The notes beneath the pieces are model-generated. The model was not told the DNA's origin. It did not search any database and worked only from the letters and a program-made list of their open reading frames with translations. A program made the translations under genes and the position numbers. A stretch of DNA of 64,000 bases from Aldrovandia affinis (Eukaryota; Chordata; Actinopteri; Notacanthiformes; Halosauridae): contig JAINUG010000208.1 in NCBI GenBank assembly GCA_029706075.1, positions 248,001 to 312,000 of the forward strand. Direction: 5' to 3'. Position 1 is the first letter of the stretch; each line of letters opens with the position of its first letter. Positions 23,793 to 36,207 of this stretch are shown one piece after another.

Positions 23793-23793
23793 C
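23528..23793 (-). CDS. tgm1: tgm1 coding exon 1, membrane-anchor extension
   Basis: The start ATG is at 23792-23790, one base after a CCTCAG acceptor, so a 5' UTR exon must lie upstream. It encodes an acidic, low-complexity extension with [16 protein letters not shown] (Cys 37, 45, 47-49). In TGM1 such clusters are acylated for membrane anchoring. Donor GTAATC. Confidence 0.93.
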
Positions 23794-23865
23794 CTGAGGC
23801 AGGGAGAGAGAGAGATTTTTGTATATATTATTGTTAAAATTATTCAATATTTCATACGTATATGA

Positions 23866-23955
23866 CTGCTTTGGCCACACTGCTTCAGTTTGCCCTGCCA
23901 ATAAAGTGTCATTTAATTGAATTAAATTGAACTGAGTTGAGGGAGAGACAGTGTA
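23866..23955 (+). repeat. Retroposon tail upstream of tgm1
   Basis: CTGCCAATAAAGTGTCATTT, then repeated AATTGAATTAAATTGAA and GA-rich sequence. Confidence 0.5.
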
Positions 23956-24299
23956 TGAGAGTTTTTCTCACACTGTCAACTTCGGGAGGTTGAGACAGAG
24001 CTGCGCTTCCTTCCAACCTGTGAAAAATATGAAAAAGAAAAGGAAAACCTCTTCCCATTAATTCCCACACAGACACAGAAAATCTCAACTGCAAATCCTT
24101 CTGGGAGAAAAAGGGAGCTTTTTGTCCTGCACAAAATTAGCAGCACAGTATGTAACGGCCTGCCATAACCAGAGCGACAGTGGAAGCACCTAGTAGGACA
24201 CCAGATAAAACTCGCTAATTGTAGCTTTTTTGTGCACATTGAATGTTGTTTTGTAAAAACTATATTTTAGTTGTGTTTGTGACTTCAAAAGGTGTTATA

Positions 24300-24376
24300 T
24301 CCTTTTCTGTGTTTAATGTTTGTTTATGTAAAGCTTTGCCAATAAAACATTTTTAATTGAATTGAGAGAGAGCAGA
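24300..24376 (+). repeat. Retroposon tail upstream of tgm1
   Basis: CTTTGCCAATAAAACATTTT, AATTGAATTGAGAGAGAG; same family as the tails near 12033 and 17895. Confidence 0.5.
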
Positions 24377-24379
24377 GCA

Positions 24380-24965
24380 TGTGCTGGGGCATTGGATTTT
24401 GTGTAGTCCAGAGGGAAGACTGCCCCCTACTGGCCCACCATCACCTCTTCTTGCTATAACCTTTCCAACGAGGTCTCTCATCTAAGTGCTGACCAAGCCC
24501 AACCCTGCATAGCTTGAGCTGTTTGAGAGTACTACCGGGTGGTATTGCACCTGTAACAAGCTAGAACAATATATACAGAGGCTAAATTAATTTGATTGAT
24601 TTTCAGTGAATTGGCAGTTATCAGAGAAATCCAGTGTTTCTGGGGAAGGTGATACCTGCTGCACACCATACGTTCCTACTTGCTGTTACCACATATTCTA
24701 TAGACCCAGCAGACACCCAGCCAAATAGAATGTGTATCTAGAATCTCTGACTCAGCTGTAATGTACATAGCCCACAAATGACACATGGTTTGTTGACTTT
24801 ATTGAATATATACGTATATACACATATATGTGTATGTTCTCTTTAAAATCTTTTTAAGTCCTTTCTTGATCTTTTCTCACATTGTGATTTTCTCGTGTAG
24901 TGTTGGCATGTATATGTGTTGGTGTTAACTGCATTCCAGAGTACCCAAGTTTGCGTGCATGGTGA
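24380..24965. other. No gene seen upstream of tgm1
   Basis: Likely contains part of the tgm1 5' flank or first intron. No confident promoter or exon was recognised. Confidence 0.4.
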
Positions 24966-24970
24966 GAGAC

Positions 24971-25127
24971 CTGGGCCCATATTCATAAGGCATCTCAGAG
25001 CAGAAGTGCTGGTCTAGGATCAGTTTTGCCTTTTTACTCATAATGGATAAGGTTAGGATATGGACAAAGGAAACCTGATCCTAGATCAGCACTGCTACTC
25101 TGAGACGCTTTATGAATATGGACCCTG
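24971..25127. mobile_element. Inverted-repeat MITE
   Basis: About 50-bp imperfect inverted arms: GGGCCCATATTCATAAGGCA at 24973 and its counterpart GACGCTTTATGAATATGGAC at 25103-25122. Both arms carry CTAGGATCAG or its complement, around a loop of about 40 bp. It would fold as a long hairpin on either strand. Confidence 0.8.
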
Positions 25128-25152
25128 CAGTGGTTATCAAATTATTTTCTGC

Positions 25153-25228
25153 TCACACACACACACAGACACACGTTCACGTACACATGTACACACTCAT
25201 GTACACATACATACACCTATGGACACAG

Positions 25229-25301
<73 letters not shown>
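25153..25301. repeat. (CA)n microsatellite
   Basis: The longest pure CA run lies at about 25228-25300. Confidence 0.97.
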
Positions 25302-25305
<4 letters not shown>

Positions 25306-25329
25306 TTCTGGTATCAGTCTTAACCTTTT

Positions 25330-27740
25330 CCTGCTGGAATGCCTCCAGCTATGTGTTTTGTGTTTTTCTTACACTTTTTCCCACAATCTCTGCATTCCTG
25401 AGTCCTGTTAACCTCAGACTGCCAGGCCTGTGTTTCCCCTGAATGCCCCCCACTCCCACCAAAGCTCCCACACAAATACTCCTAATGTGCCCACATATAT
25501 CATATACACGCCTGCATGTATCTGTGGATCAATCTGTGAGTGGAGGCATATGTCTGTCTCGCCCAGCGGCTGATCTGAGATCAGTCTGTGAGGGGAGGTG
25601 TACAACTGTCTAATCCAGTGGCTAATCTAAGATTAATGTATACGTAGAGGCAGCATGAAATCCTGACTCCAGTTGTGTAAGCATGCAAAGTCCTCAGGGG
25701 GCACTTTTTTACAACTACGTTGCATAAGACACTCACGCTTGTAGAAGTAAAAAGCGCTCCCCACCCAAACATGCCCTGGCCAATTTTCGGGACTGCTGTT
25801 CTGTTGCCTTGGCAACTGGGCATGTTGGAGAGGGATTAGTGGGAGACTCATTCTGAGTCACTCTTATCTAGGTATCTCGGGCACCTTGTACGTAAAACAT
25901 TCATGACACTTTTCCATCTCTTCATCCCCAGTCATATTCGTAGGCCCATCCCATCATTGCAGCTTCCATCAAATCCAGGAGAGTGTGGTCCAGCATGTAC
26001 GTTCTCCGAAACGCATGTAACCAGCCCCTGCTTTTCACTTTGCAGGCCATCAGCTCGGCTGCAGCCAAAACACCCACAATGCACCTGGTAGTGTGAGGTT
26101 TCTCACCTGTATGGTGTGATTCATTTTTTACTTTCTCCATTGGAGCTAGGTCTTCTGGAGACAAACTGCTTCATTCCTCATGCCGTTTCTCCCCCCATAT
26201 CCCCCCGGTGTGAATAATGTTGGAGGCTACTGCACATGCCTCTCTCTCTCTTTCTCTGTCTCGTGCTGACCCTCCCTGGCCCTCTTTAAGTCACTCAAGC
26301 AGGGGAATTCACGCTGCTGTCTGATGCCAGGCTAGAGGTCTAATTTCAGGGGTGATAAGAGAGTTTGTCAGTCCTCTCACTCTAAACATGACAAACACAC
26401 TTGTTTGGAGTCCTGGAATCTATGAAATAATTCAACAGCTTCCACACCCTTTGAGTCCAGCACAGTCAGAACACCACATGACCTATCTACATCTTACGTC
26501 TTACAACTTGAGAGAGTGGATCTTTAACAGTACATTCCAGGGTGTGTTTCAGTTGGAGTTCCTTTCAAAGCCAAATAAGTACATTCCCTGGAGAGGCTTT
26601 GGGTGTTTAAGGGCTTTGGATGTTCAGGGGATCTGGAATTCATGGTTGGGTTGTTCAGGATCTGAGTTTAAGGGTTTGTTTGTTTAGGAGATCTGTGTTT
26701 TAGGGTTTTGGATGTTCAGTAGGATTTAAGTAGTTCACCTTCCCTTCCAGTGTGCAGTTGGCCCATTACTTTGTTTATCCTGCAGTAAAATCACCACAGT
26801 ATGCAGGCACCACTGACCTACAGGCTGCACCACTGACCAGCGGCTAGCACCACTGACCACTGTAGGGTATCACATGTTTCAGAAACTGTGGTTGAGTCTC
26901 GGGGGGAAGGGGTATTTCCAAACTCCTGCGGTGCGTCAGCCCGGACTCGGCCACAGCCCTCCCCACGCCAAGTTCACCCACCAAGTGTGCGTGAGCCTTA
27001 ACTCCCTGCTGCCCGCGGTGAATGCTAGCCCTGTGCCCGACGTCATCCTGAGCTTCCAGAGGTCCGCACAGCGAGCAGTGGCTATAGGTCTGGGATCGTG
27101 GGTTCCAATCCCTACTCAGCATGCTGTGCGTCTACTGCTCCCCTGAGTCTGAACTCTGTGGCTTATCGACAGGGAGGGGGCCAGAACACGTCTGCGCTTC
27201 GGTCAATAGAAATGCACTCTGCAGTCACTGATAGCAATGCAGCTGTGCAGAGGAACTAAACACTGAGACAGCACAGAGATTGGGGGGGTGTCACTGCACT
27301 GGGGAAAGGGCGTTCAGGAATGTTCAAGAGTGTGGAGTTCAGTTCAGTTCTGCTAAAGGATATGAAGGGGGTGTTTGGGGGATAAGAGTTACAGAGGGAT
27401 GGATGAAGGGAAAAGAGAACAGCACTGGGAGGGGTTGAGAGAAAATGCTGACCCTGACCCTGTCTCCAGTGCACTGCTGAAATCATCCTTCAGTAATGGT
27501 CCAGATTGTAACGTGTGGGAAAACCTCTGACTCTCTGTATCTCTGGGGCTCCTAATCCAGTAAGTCTCTCTCTCTCTCTTTGTGGCTCTCGTTTCTTCTG
27601 CCCCCCCCACCCCCTGCTCTACCCCTCCCCATTCCTGGAAACAAAACAGACCAAACTTTTCCCCAAAAAGCTATTAAATCGGAAAGGAATTCCAAATAAA
27701 CTGTGATATGACGTATAAAACAGCCAAATAATACAGCAGT
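25330..27740. other. No gene seen; one SINE-like scrap
   Basis: No exon or transposase is recognised. GGATCGTGGGTTCCAATCCC at about 27093-27112 resembles a Pol III B box of a SINE. Confidence 0.45.
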
Positions 27741-27753
27741 TAAACTCGCATGA

Positions 27754-27756
<3 letters not shown>

Positions 27757-27800
<44 letters not shown>

Positions 27801-27880
27801 CACAGACACATGCATGCATATGCAAGTATACACACAAACATACATGATGAAGGCACACATGCAAACACAGCCACACATAC
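27757..27880. repeat. (CA)n microsatellite with interrupted flank
   Basis: Pure CA at about 27760-27797, followed by an ACACAT-rich stretch. Confidence 0.95.
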
Positions 27881-27989
27881 ACTTTTACTCTCTCACTTTC
27901 TCTCCATCACGCCCTCCTTTTCCTATTCTTGATATTTGTTGGTCTCTCTTTCTCTCTCTTAGTTTATGTTGGCAAAATGCACTTACATC

Positions 27990-28840
27990 AACGAAAAGGA
28001 AGGAAGACTATTGTGGCCAGCTAAGATAGACAGTGACAGAAAGAGAAAGAGCAGAGGGAGAGAGGGAGTTAGCTGATAGTGCAACATGTTCTCACTGACT
28101 TTTCACAGTGGTATGTGAAGTATTATAGTGAAAATCTGTTTTCAATCAAATGCTCCCCCTAACTTCTGCACTCACAGCCAGGTACAGCTGGATCACCATG
28201 GCAATGCTGCACCCAGCCAGATATATAGCATGCCTTAAACCTACACCCATTACATACTATACACACACACACACACTTACACATGCACAGCAAACATTAG
28301 ACCCTTTTTTTCTCAGTTTGTAATTTGTAAACAGAGTTCTGAAAATTGATTAGTGCTTACAGGCAACTACAAGGTTTTTGAGTCAAAGGGCTGGGATTTT
28401 GGGCTATGAGGGTCTGGGCTGTGCAAATATTAGTAATATCAGACCTCCTGGGAAAGTTGCTGCTTGAAATAGTACTGATGGCCAATTGGGGGCAGTCTTC
28501 CATCTGGACCTAGCAGAAAATCCAGCACCCCTGTGCAGTGACAAGGACACTGTAGTGCTGTAAGAGAGGCCATCTCGGCAGAGAGGCAGACCTGACTTTC
28601 TGTGGTCAATAAAGACTCTGTGGCACTTATCAGACAGTGTAGGGCGTTTCACAACTTCCTCTGCCAAATTCCTTGTCTGGTCATCTAATCATGCCACTGG
28701 TTTATTTGGCTGAATAGCTTCAGCTGACGTGTGTGACGTTTTCTGGCAGCAAGATGTAAGCTGTGAATTACCCGCGTGGGGCTTGTAACTGTAGGCCAAA
28801 CACACCCACAACTTCATTGACAATCACTTATATATATTTA
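27990..28840. other. No gene seen
   Basis: No exon or repeat family recognised, apart from a short CA run near 28260. Confidence 0.4.
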
Positions 28841-28841
28841 T

Positions 28842-29096
28842 TAGGGGTGTAACGGTACACAAAAATCATGGTTTGGTACGTTTTTGGTACAGCGTGGAAA
28901 AAAAGCATAAATCGTGGCTAATTAACCATAATTTACTGAACAAAGTGAGGCACATATCTTTCTTTCTTAAATAAAATAACCGCACACAAAAAAAGTTCCG
29001 CACGTGTGTTGGTGAGATTGCATTTGTTCGGTTAACAGCGCATACCGAACCGAAAGTCCTGTACCGAACGGTTAGGTATGAATACTAATATATACC
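28842..29096. mobile_element. hAT-like non-autonomous fragment
   Basis: Begins TAGGGGTGTAACGGTACAC and ends near GTACCGAACGGTTAGGTATG. The opening matches a widespread fish hAT terminus; the right end is diverged. Confidence 0.55.
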
Positions 29097-29120
29097 TAAT
29101 ATATATATACACGTATATAT

Positions 29121-30194
29121 ACAGTCAGGTCCATAAGTATTTGGACAGTGACACAATCTTCATCATTTTGGTTCTGTACACCAGCACAATGGATTTGAAA
29201 TGAAACAATCAAGATGTGCTTTAAGTGTAGACTTTCAGCTTTAATTCAAGGGTTTTGTCAAAAATATTGTATGAACCGTGTAGGAATTACAACCATTTTT
29301 ATACATAGCCCCCAAAATTTTAGGGGCTGAAAAGTAATTGGACAAACTAACATAATCATAAATTAAATTGTCATTTTTAATACTTGGCTGCAAATCCTTT
29401 GCAGTCAATGACTGCCTGAAGTCTGGAACCCATAGATTTCACCAGACGCTAGGTTTCTTCCCTGATGGCCTGCTGTGCCAGGCCTTTACTGCCACTGTCT
29501 TCCGTTCCTGCTTGTTCTTGGGGTGTTTTACCTTCAGTTTTGCCTTCAGCAAGTGAAATGCATGCTCAATTGGATTCAGGTCAGGTGATTGACTTGGCCA
29601 TTTCAGAACATTCCACTTCTTTGCCTTAAAAAAGTATTGGGTCGCTTTTGCTTTGGGCCATTGGGCCATTGTCCATCTGCACTGTGAAGTGCCGTCCAAT
29701 GAGTTTTGAAGCATTTGGCTGAATATGAGCAGATAATATAGCCCTATACACTTCAGAATTTATCCTGCTGCTTTTGTCAGCAGTCACATCATTAATAAAT
29801 ACAAGGGAACCAGTTCCATTGGCAGCCATACATGCCCACGCCATAACACTACCTCCACCATGCTTCACAGATGAGGTGGTATGCTTCGGATCAGGAGCAG
29901 TTCCTTCCCTTCTACATACTCTTCTCTTCCCATCATTCTGGTACAAGTTGATCTTTGTTGATCTAGTTGATCAAGTTGATCTGTCCATAGGATGTTGTTC
30001 CAGAACTGTACGGGCTTTTTTATATGTTTTTTGCCAAACTTTAATCTGGTCTTCCTGTTTTTGAGGCTTACCAATAGTTTACATCTTGTGGTAAACCCTC
30101 TGTATTTACTCTGGTGAAGTCTTCTCTTGATTGTTGACTTTGACACAGATATGCCTACCTCCTGGAGGGTGTAATTATTTATGAACCCGACTGT
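29121..30194 (-). mobile_element. Tc1-like transposon with deleted 5' coding part
   Basis: Left end ACAGTCAGGTCCATAAGTAT; right end reverse complement ACAGTCGGGTTCATAAATAA; both sit in (TA)n, consistent with TA targets. Minus-strand frames give transposase pieces: STIKRRLHQSKYRGFTTR, then KHGGGSVMAWACMAANGTG, then WPSQSPDLNPIEHAFHLLK with the last DDE acidic region. The N-terminal DNA-binding part is missing and three frames are used, so it is a dead internal-deletion copy. Confidence 0.88.
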
Positions 30195-30199
30195 ATATA

Positions 30200-30690
30200 T
30201 ATATATATATATCGTAGCAATTTGTTGGCTTGAAAGGCCCCATACCTTTTAAACTGATGATTACTCCCAACCTGTGTCTGTTTACATTAGCTGAATAATA
30301 AGTACCAATAGGTATAGCTTTCCAATTTTATTTTGCGATTTTCTTTACATCACAAAACTGTGTTGTATTTTCTCATAGCTACAGAGTATCTGAAATTGTT
30401 TATAAATGTACTCTTCGTTCTCTGTGCCCGAATTCAATATTGACTTTGTAAATATCCATTAATCTGATCTGTGCATAACAGGCAGTTTAATGAAAAAGCA
30501 CCACATTTTTCATCTAACTGAAGTTTTCTAGGCTTTATTGCATGTTTCTCAAACCTAATGCATTAGTATTGCAGTTAATGGAGGGGGTTAAAAGTTAAGT
30601 TAAAGGTAGCTTTTTAAAAATGATTCAGTTGATTTTTACTCAATTTAAACCCTTATTTTCATTTACATTCTTTGACTTGCCAGCCCATTG
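30200..30690. other. No gene seen
   Basis: AT-rich, nothing recognised. Confidence 0.4.
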
Positions 30691-30990
30691 TACCGTAAGG
30701 TTATGAGTAGCATATAGTAGCATAAGGTTATGATCAGCCTGGTCAGGCTCATAGCACCATAAGGTTATAAACAGCCTGGTCAGTTTCATAGTATCGTAAA
30801 GCTATGAGCAACCTAATCAGTACAGCACCCTACGTTTACCAGCAACTGGGCAGGCTCATAGTATCATAAAGTTATGTGCAGTCTGGACAGGCTCATAGTG
30901 CCATAGGGTTATGAGCAGCCTGGTCAGGCTGATTGTGCCATAAGGTTATAATGATATGGTTATGAGCCTGACAAATGAGGTTAGACACAG
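30691..30990. repeat. Minisatellite, about 40-bp unit, about 7 copies
   Basis: CATAAGGTTATGAGCAGCCT then GGTCAGGCTCATAGTA recurs with substitutions from 30691 to 30990. Confidence 0.85.
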
Positions 30991-31439
30991 CCCAAGACCT
31001 GTTAAGCATTACACCAGCCAAGGACAATGACCAATAAGAGTACCCCATTCATTCTGTCAAGAAGAACAACAGAGATAGAGAAAAAAATGCAAAAACAATC
31101 TGTCATATTACTGTATAAAAGTCGTGTAAATAACAGACGTGGTGATCAGATGGTGCTGTCTATTCGACTACAATGGTAACAGCCTGACGTCAGACTGCGT
31201 GTGACTTTTACATCTGTCAAAAGCGAGACTAACACGCACACACACGTACACACAGCGGCCGCTACCATACTTATTTTGTCCGTAAAAACCAAGATAAGAA
31301 AACAGAAAACTGATAAGTTTGAGTAACTCGCCCCAATAGCTCTGGTAGCATTATTTCTTATATGTTCTTATTACACAAAACGTACTGTCATAGCAAACCA
31401 AACCGTTACTATATATCAGAACAGCTTACCTTGTTTAGA

Positions 31440-31545
31440 CGCTGGCAATAGGAAGGACAGTGCGACACATGGGATTCGAACTTATAACTCTATAGCTACA
31501 AGCACAGCTCGCGACTCGGCTATGGTGGAGGCAAAAACACGTGCA
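31440..31545 (-). repeat. tRNA-like SINE head
   Basis: The minus strand has TAGCCGAGTCGCG (A-box-like) and AGTTCGAATCC (B box) about 38 bp apart. The stems do not pair well, so it is not called a tRNA gene. A strong donor-like AAACAAG|GTAAGC lies just downstream on the same strand at 31430. Confidence 0.4.
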
Positions 31546-31549
31546 CCGG

Positions 31550-33295
31550 TTCTGTACTACACACATACCAGCAACATTTAGGCTGTCAAACAATGTTTTA
31601 CAAACGGTCTCTCAGCAACTCTTATGAAACATATTTTTTCCTGCGCTAAAATGATATTTGAATATTTGGTAATGATATCTCGATACACTTTGTGATGCAC
31701 TACTACAACGCAATGAAATTACTTACTTTGTCCGTCTGTGCGCTGCGTCCGCAGTTTTCCAATACAGAAGCAAATAGTTTAAGCAAGGTAATCACCGCCA
31801 GTTCCGACAGCGCCAATTATATTTGTATTTATGGAACTGATGTTAGGAGTCAGTTATTTTGTATTTGGGTTCGCTATCTGTGGTTTAGACTGTTCTCTGA
31901 AACTTGTTGTATTTGTAGTCCAGCCTTGTGTCTTGCTTGAGTAACTGGATCGCAAGTTAGGAACGACGAGGCATGCATGCCACACAAGACATTGATAGTA
32001 CACACCCTCGCTGCTCTCTTTCCGCCCCTAGCCCCCCGTTACTCATTATTGTAGAAAACCAGGGCGAAAGAGAGAGTGAGAGCGGGTGGGTGCGGCGCAC
32101 TCGTCTCATTTGGACAGTATGCAAAACTTTCAGCAGAGCAGTGCACGCCGCAGCACGCTAGAAGACACATAAAACACATGGTCCAACCATTTACAACCTG
32201 AAGTCATTGCAGGCAATGATGCCACTTCGCTGAATCGTGTATTAACGGTGTAGTTAACGGGCTACAAATTGTGATTAGTTGCTGAATGAATTGAATCATT
32301 TATTATTTGCTAACTGATCGATCAAATTGAACTGACCAAAACGGTTGAATATATCCCCCCGCACCCCCCAATTTTATTGGAAGTGACCAAATGAAGAAAG
32401 TGTAAGGAGAAAGAAAGGGCTAAGCTCGCAACAGGTGAACAGGCTTTAGGCACACAGACAGGCAGACACACACTACAAGCAGATGTGCACCACACTGCCG
32501 ATGCAACAACAACAAAAAGAAAAGAAAATGTATAATGATCAAATGTATGATGTATGCAGGATTGTGCTGGATGATTGGACATTCCAGCGAGAGGCCGCTG
32601 GGTCACAAGCATCACACAGGGGCAGGGGAGGGGAGGGCTGCAACTCACTGAGGGGTCACATGACTCTCAATTCACATACTTCAACAGTTCAGATAAAAAA
32701 CAAGTGAGAGGAGAGAGTGAGAGAGAGAGGGGAGGAAGGAGGCGGAGGGGGGGGGGGCGGAGGGTGGGACAGAATGAGAAGAATAGAAAGGCATGCCTGC
32801 TATGAAAACAGAGTCCAGACTTCCCCCTTACCCTGGACAGGAAGGGAGGGAGAGAAGTGTGAGAGGTGAAGGATGGTGGGGATTGTTTAAAGATGGCAGT
32901 AGAGAAAAAAATGAGTGAGTATTTGTGTGTGTGTGTGTGTTTGTGTATGTGGTGTGTGTGTGTGAGTAAGTACTTACAATATAATCAATACAAATGAGCC
33001 AATGAAGAGAGAGAGTCCAGGTGCAAGCTTCCGGCACTGAGCATGCTCCCTACCCGCTGTGTTTGGTCAGCACTGACTGCATTCCTTATATTTCATCCAC
33101 ACAAGAAAGGCCAATGCACTGTCCCCACCGCTATGTGCCATACTCTACATTCCTCATAGCAGTGGTAAAGGGAGGTGAGAGATGAGAATGAGAGTGGTTG
33201 GCTGGAGGAGGAGGGACTTCAATAAGAATCAAAGACCTTCACCATCATCATCATTACCATTATGCTGATGATTATTATCTATTCACTTCGCAAAC
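31550..33295. other. No gene seen
   Basis: A CpG-richer patch at 32075-32160 could be promoter-like. G-rich purine tract at 32706-32765; GT run at 32920-32945. No exon recognised. Confidence 0.35.
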
Positions 33296-33305
33296 CACTG
33301 CGTTT

Positions 33306-33314
33306 CACACACAC

Positions 33315-33393
<79 letters not shown>
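33306..33393. repeat. (CA)n microsatellite
   Basis: Nearly pure CA for about 85 bp. Confidence 0.97.
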
Positions 33394-33395
<2 letters not shown>

Positions 33396-33399
33396 CACA

Positions 33400-34455
33400 T
33401 GCACACACATACAGCACTAACATGTTATTTTAGTTTAATCAAAAGCATGTTTTGGTATTTTCACTCTGATTAAATCCATGTCGAGACACGGACCAGTGAG
33501 ATCATTCCAGCCAGGCACATGTGTGGTCAGCCATGTATTAAGATGGAGGAGTTTCCCAACATCGTACGACCCTGGAGAGAAAAACACTTTCTTTTGACAG
33601 CCTGAGAGTTCCAGCCTTGAAACCATTTCCTGAGTGTAGCAAAGGACGGCCTTTTTTTAAAACTTCCTGTGACCGGTCACAGACTTTCACTTCCCTACCT
33701 CACCCTGATTCTGCCCAGGAAATATATCTCCATGGAAACAGACTTATCACCACCCCACTCTCTCTGGCTGAAAGCCTCACATCATTTGCCAATAAGGCAC
33801 TTCTATGTCTGTAGCTAAATCTAAGCTGCTAGGGCCATGTGTGTGTTGTTGTCCCCCAGGGTTACCAAAATGTTGCCTTTATCTTGGCAGTTACCTGTAT
33901 CTGTGTATATATTCACTGGAAAACATACAGAACAGAAAATCGTTCATCATTTCTGCTGTCAAAAAGCACAACCATCTATTTACTAAAAAAGCTTTACCCC
34001 AACTGCTATGAATCTACAACATAAGTGGCTCGCATACTCTTTTGTCATTTGGAGGGATGTAGGGATGGAAACTGTTTCTATTGTTCTAACGTTTATCAGC
34101 ATGTGGGATTTTGTTCCTTGCCAATGAGGCCTGAAATAGGAATTTCCTTAACCCTTTGAGAAGACCTATTGCATTATGTTTATTCTAGAACATGCCACAA
34201 CATTCCAGTTGATTTGAATTGATGCCATCATAAAGGGCTGCTAATGGCATCCTCAAAGAACTGTAAAACTCCAGAATAGAACATTGTGAATTAGACCTAG
34301 AACTCTATAAAACGAAATCCTCAAAGGGTTAAACCATATGAATAGAAGGAAATCTGAAATACAGAGTTGAGAGTTTATATCGGTTCAATTAATATGGCCT
34401 CTGTCTTTTTCCAAGAACTTCCCCTTCTTCTGTTGCTGAATCATTGCACAGGGTT
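33400..34455. other. No gene seen
   Basis: No recognised exon or element. Confidence 0.4.
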
Positions 34456-34459
34456 TCCA

Positions 34460-34685
34460 CATAACACCAGTTGCTGTGTAGTATCATTTTTGGGGAACTG
34501 GGCTTGTAATGTAAAGGTTGCAAGTTTGATTCCTAGGTGGGGCATTGTACCCTTGAGCAAGGTACTTAACCTGAATTGCTTTAGCAAGTATCTAGCTGTA
34601 TATATAGTTTGTATTTAACTAAATTTAAATTGTGCAATATGCTCTGGATGAGAATGTCTGCAAAATGCATTTAAGGTGATTTACA
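34460..34685 (+). mobile_element. V-type tRNA-derived SINE
   Basis: Head with B box GGTTGCAAGTTTGATTCCTA, body TACCCTTGAGCAAGGTACTT then AACCTGAATTGCTT, and diverged V-core tail GCTCTGGATGAGAATGTCTG then CAAAATGCATTTAA. The A-box region is weak. An old full-length copy. Confidence 0.75.
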
Positions 34686-35014
34686 CACATTTCATGTTAT
34701 ACATAACACTTCATGTTAACTATCTACACTACCAGTTGAAAGTTTTAGAACACCCCCATTTTCCAATTTTTACTGAAATTTAAGCAGTTCAAGTGAATAA
34801 CCTGAAATGGTACAAAGGTAAGCGGTAAACTGCCAGAGGTTAAAACAAAAGTTTGAGACTTCCTTACTACGACCAGTGTATATTTATTGAATTTACAAAT
34901 CACTCAATTTAAGTTAACACATAACACCCATTTCATGTTATAGTTTTCATATAACATACATACATTTCATGTTTAATAAGTACACATGCACACATACATG
35001 CTCATACATATGCA

Positions 35015-35740
35015 CATGGCCGTATCTACCATTAAGGACTCTGAGGTCATGACCTCAGTATTTTTTTAAAGTCTGAGTTTTTTTTACATACTGATTCAGT
35101 GTAATACTGAATAAAAGTGGTGAACTACTGTACATAAAGTGACTTCACTTCGGTATAGCAAAGATTTTGTACAAAGCCAAGGTTACCGTTTGCTCGCCTA
35201 ATCACCATCATCGTCATTACTTCTGTGTGTGTGTGTAGTGGTGAAGCGGACCTGTCCCGAGCAGGCGGATCTCGTCGTTACAACAAAATCTTTGCTCAGC
35301 AAAGATGATGCAGTGATTCTTGGGACGACTTTGTTGCAGATCACGAGTTCTAACTCAGACTGCTGATCTGAAGCATGTAGAGATCTCTCACATTATACAA
35401 AAGTTGACTGCTTGTTTTATAACCATATTAATGCTATTCATCTTCAGAGATCATCTATCAATAGCTACTTTGTGTATAGTTTTGTGTAGTCGCTAACTGT
35501 CTAGCTGACTGTTACACAAACTACTTTTTACTCAGATTAGCTAACGTAGCATACATTGACATTAGCTACATTTTAGTATACATTTTAATGACATGACAGT
35601 CTACTACTCTTGTATTGAATTAGCTACAAGGGTAGACTAATTTCATAAAATATTTCTTAGTGACATTTCTCGTGACAAACCCCCCTAGAGGGGCTAGGTC
35701 TCATGACCTCCATAATTCTCCACTGCTGGATACGGCCCTG
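35015..35740. mobile_element. hAT-type non-autonomous transposon, 726 bp
   Basis: Ends CATGGCCGTATC and GATACGGCCCTG form an imperfect terminal inverted repeat. An 8-bp target duplication CATATGCA flanks it at 35007-35014 and 35741-35748. No coding region is seen inside. Confidence 0.85.
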
Positions 35741-35783
35741 CATATGCACACACACTCAGACAAAGATATACACAGTTTCTCTC

Positions 35784-35786
<3 letters not shown>

Positions 35787-35879
<93 letters not shown>

Positions 35880-35880
35880 A
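35787..35880. repeat. (CA)n microsatellite
   Basis: About 90 bp of nearly pure CA. Confidence 0.97.
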
Positions 35881-36207
35881 CAGACATACACAGCCACACT
35901 AACATACACACAGATACAAACTTGCATGCACATACACACAAGCACATATGGAAATGTTTTCTCTTGCATTTTTTCCCAGGGTCGTACCAAGTTTGGCTTC
36001 TCCTCCGTCTTGATACAGGGTTAAAAACACATGCATCTGGCTGCTCCTGTTTTGCTGACTGGAATGATGTAAAACCAGGGATTTAACCATAAAGAAAATA
36101 TCAAAACAAGTTTGTTGGAGAAAAACTTCTGAGCCAATTAAGATATAACCTTTTGTGGCCATCAGAAATGAATCTAAAAACATTCAGACATATGTCCGGA
36201 CATACAG

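Noticed and set aside
26352..26687. 111-codon plus-strand frame
   Set aside because: No domain, no splice context and no recognisable family.
30691..30990. CRISPR-like array
   Set aside because: Same reason: diverged tandem copies, no spacers.
31440..31545. Functional tRNA gene
   Set aside because: A and B boxes are present but the stems do not pair; best read as a SINE head.
35660..35990. Long Thr-His and Cys-Val reading frames over CA/GT arrays (also near 10583, 19114, 25112, 27552, 33198, 37245)
   Set aside because: They are translations of microsatellites with no other coding signal.
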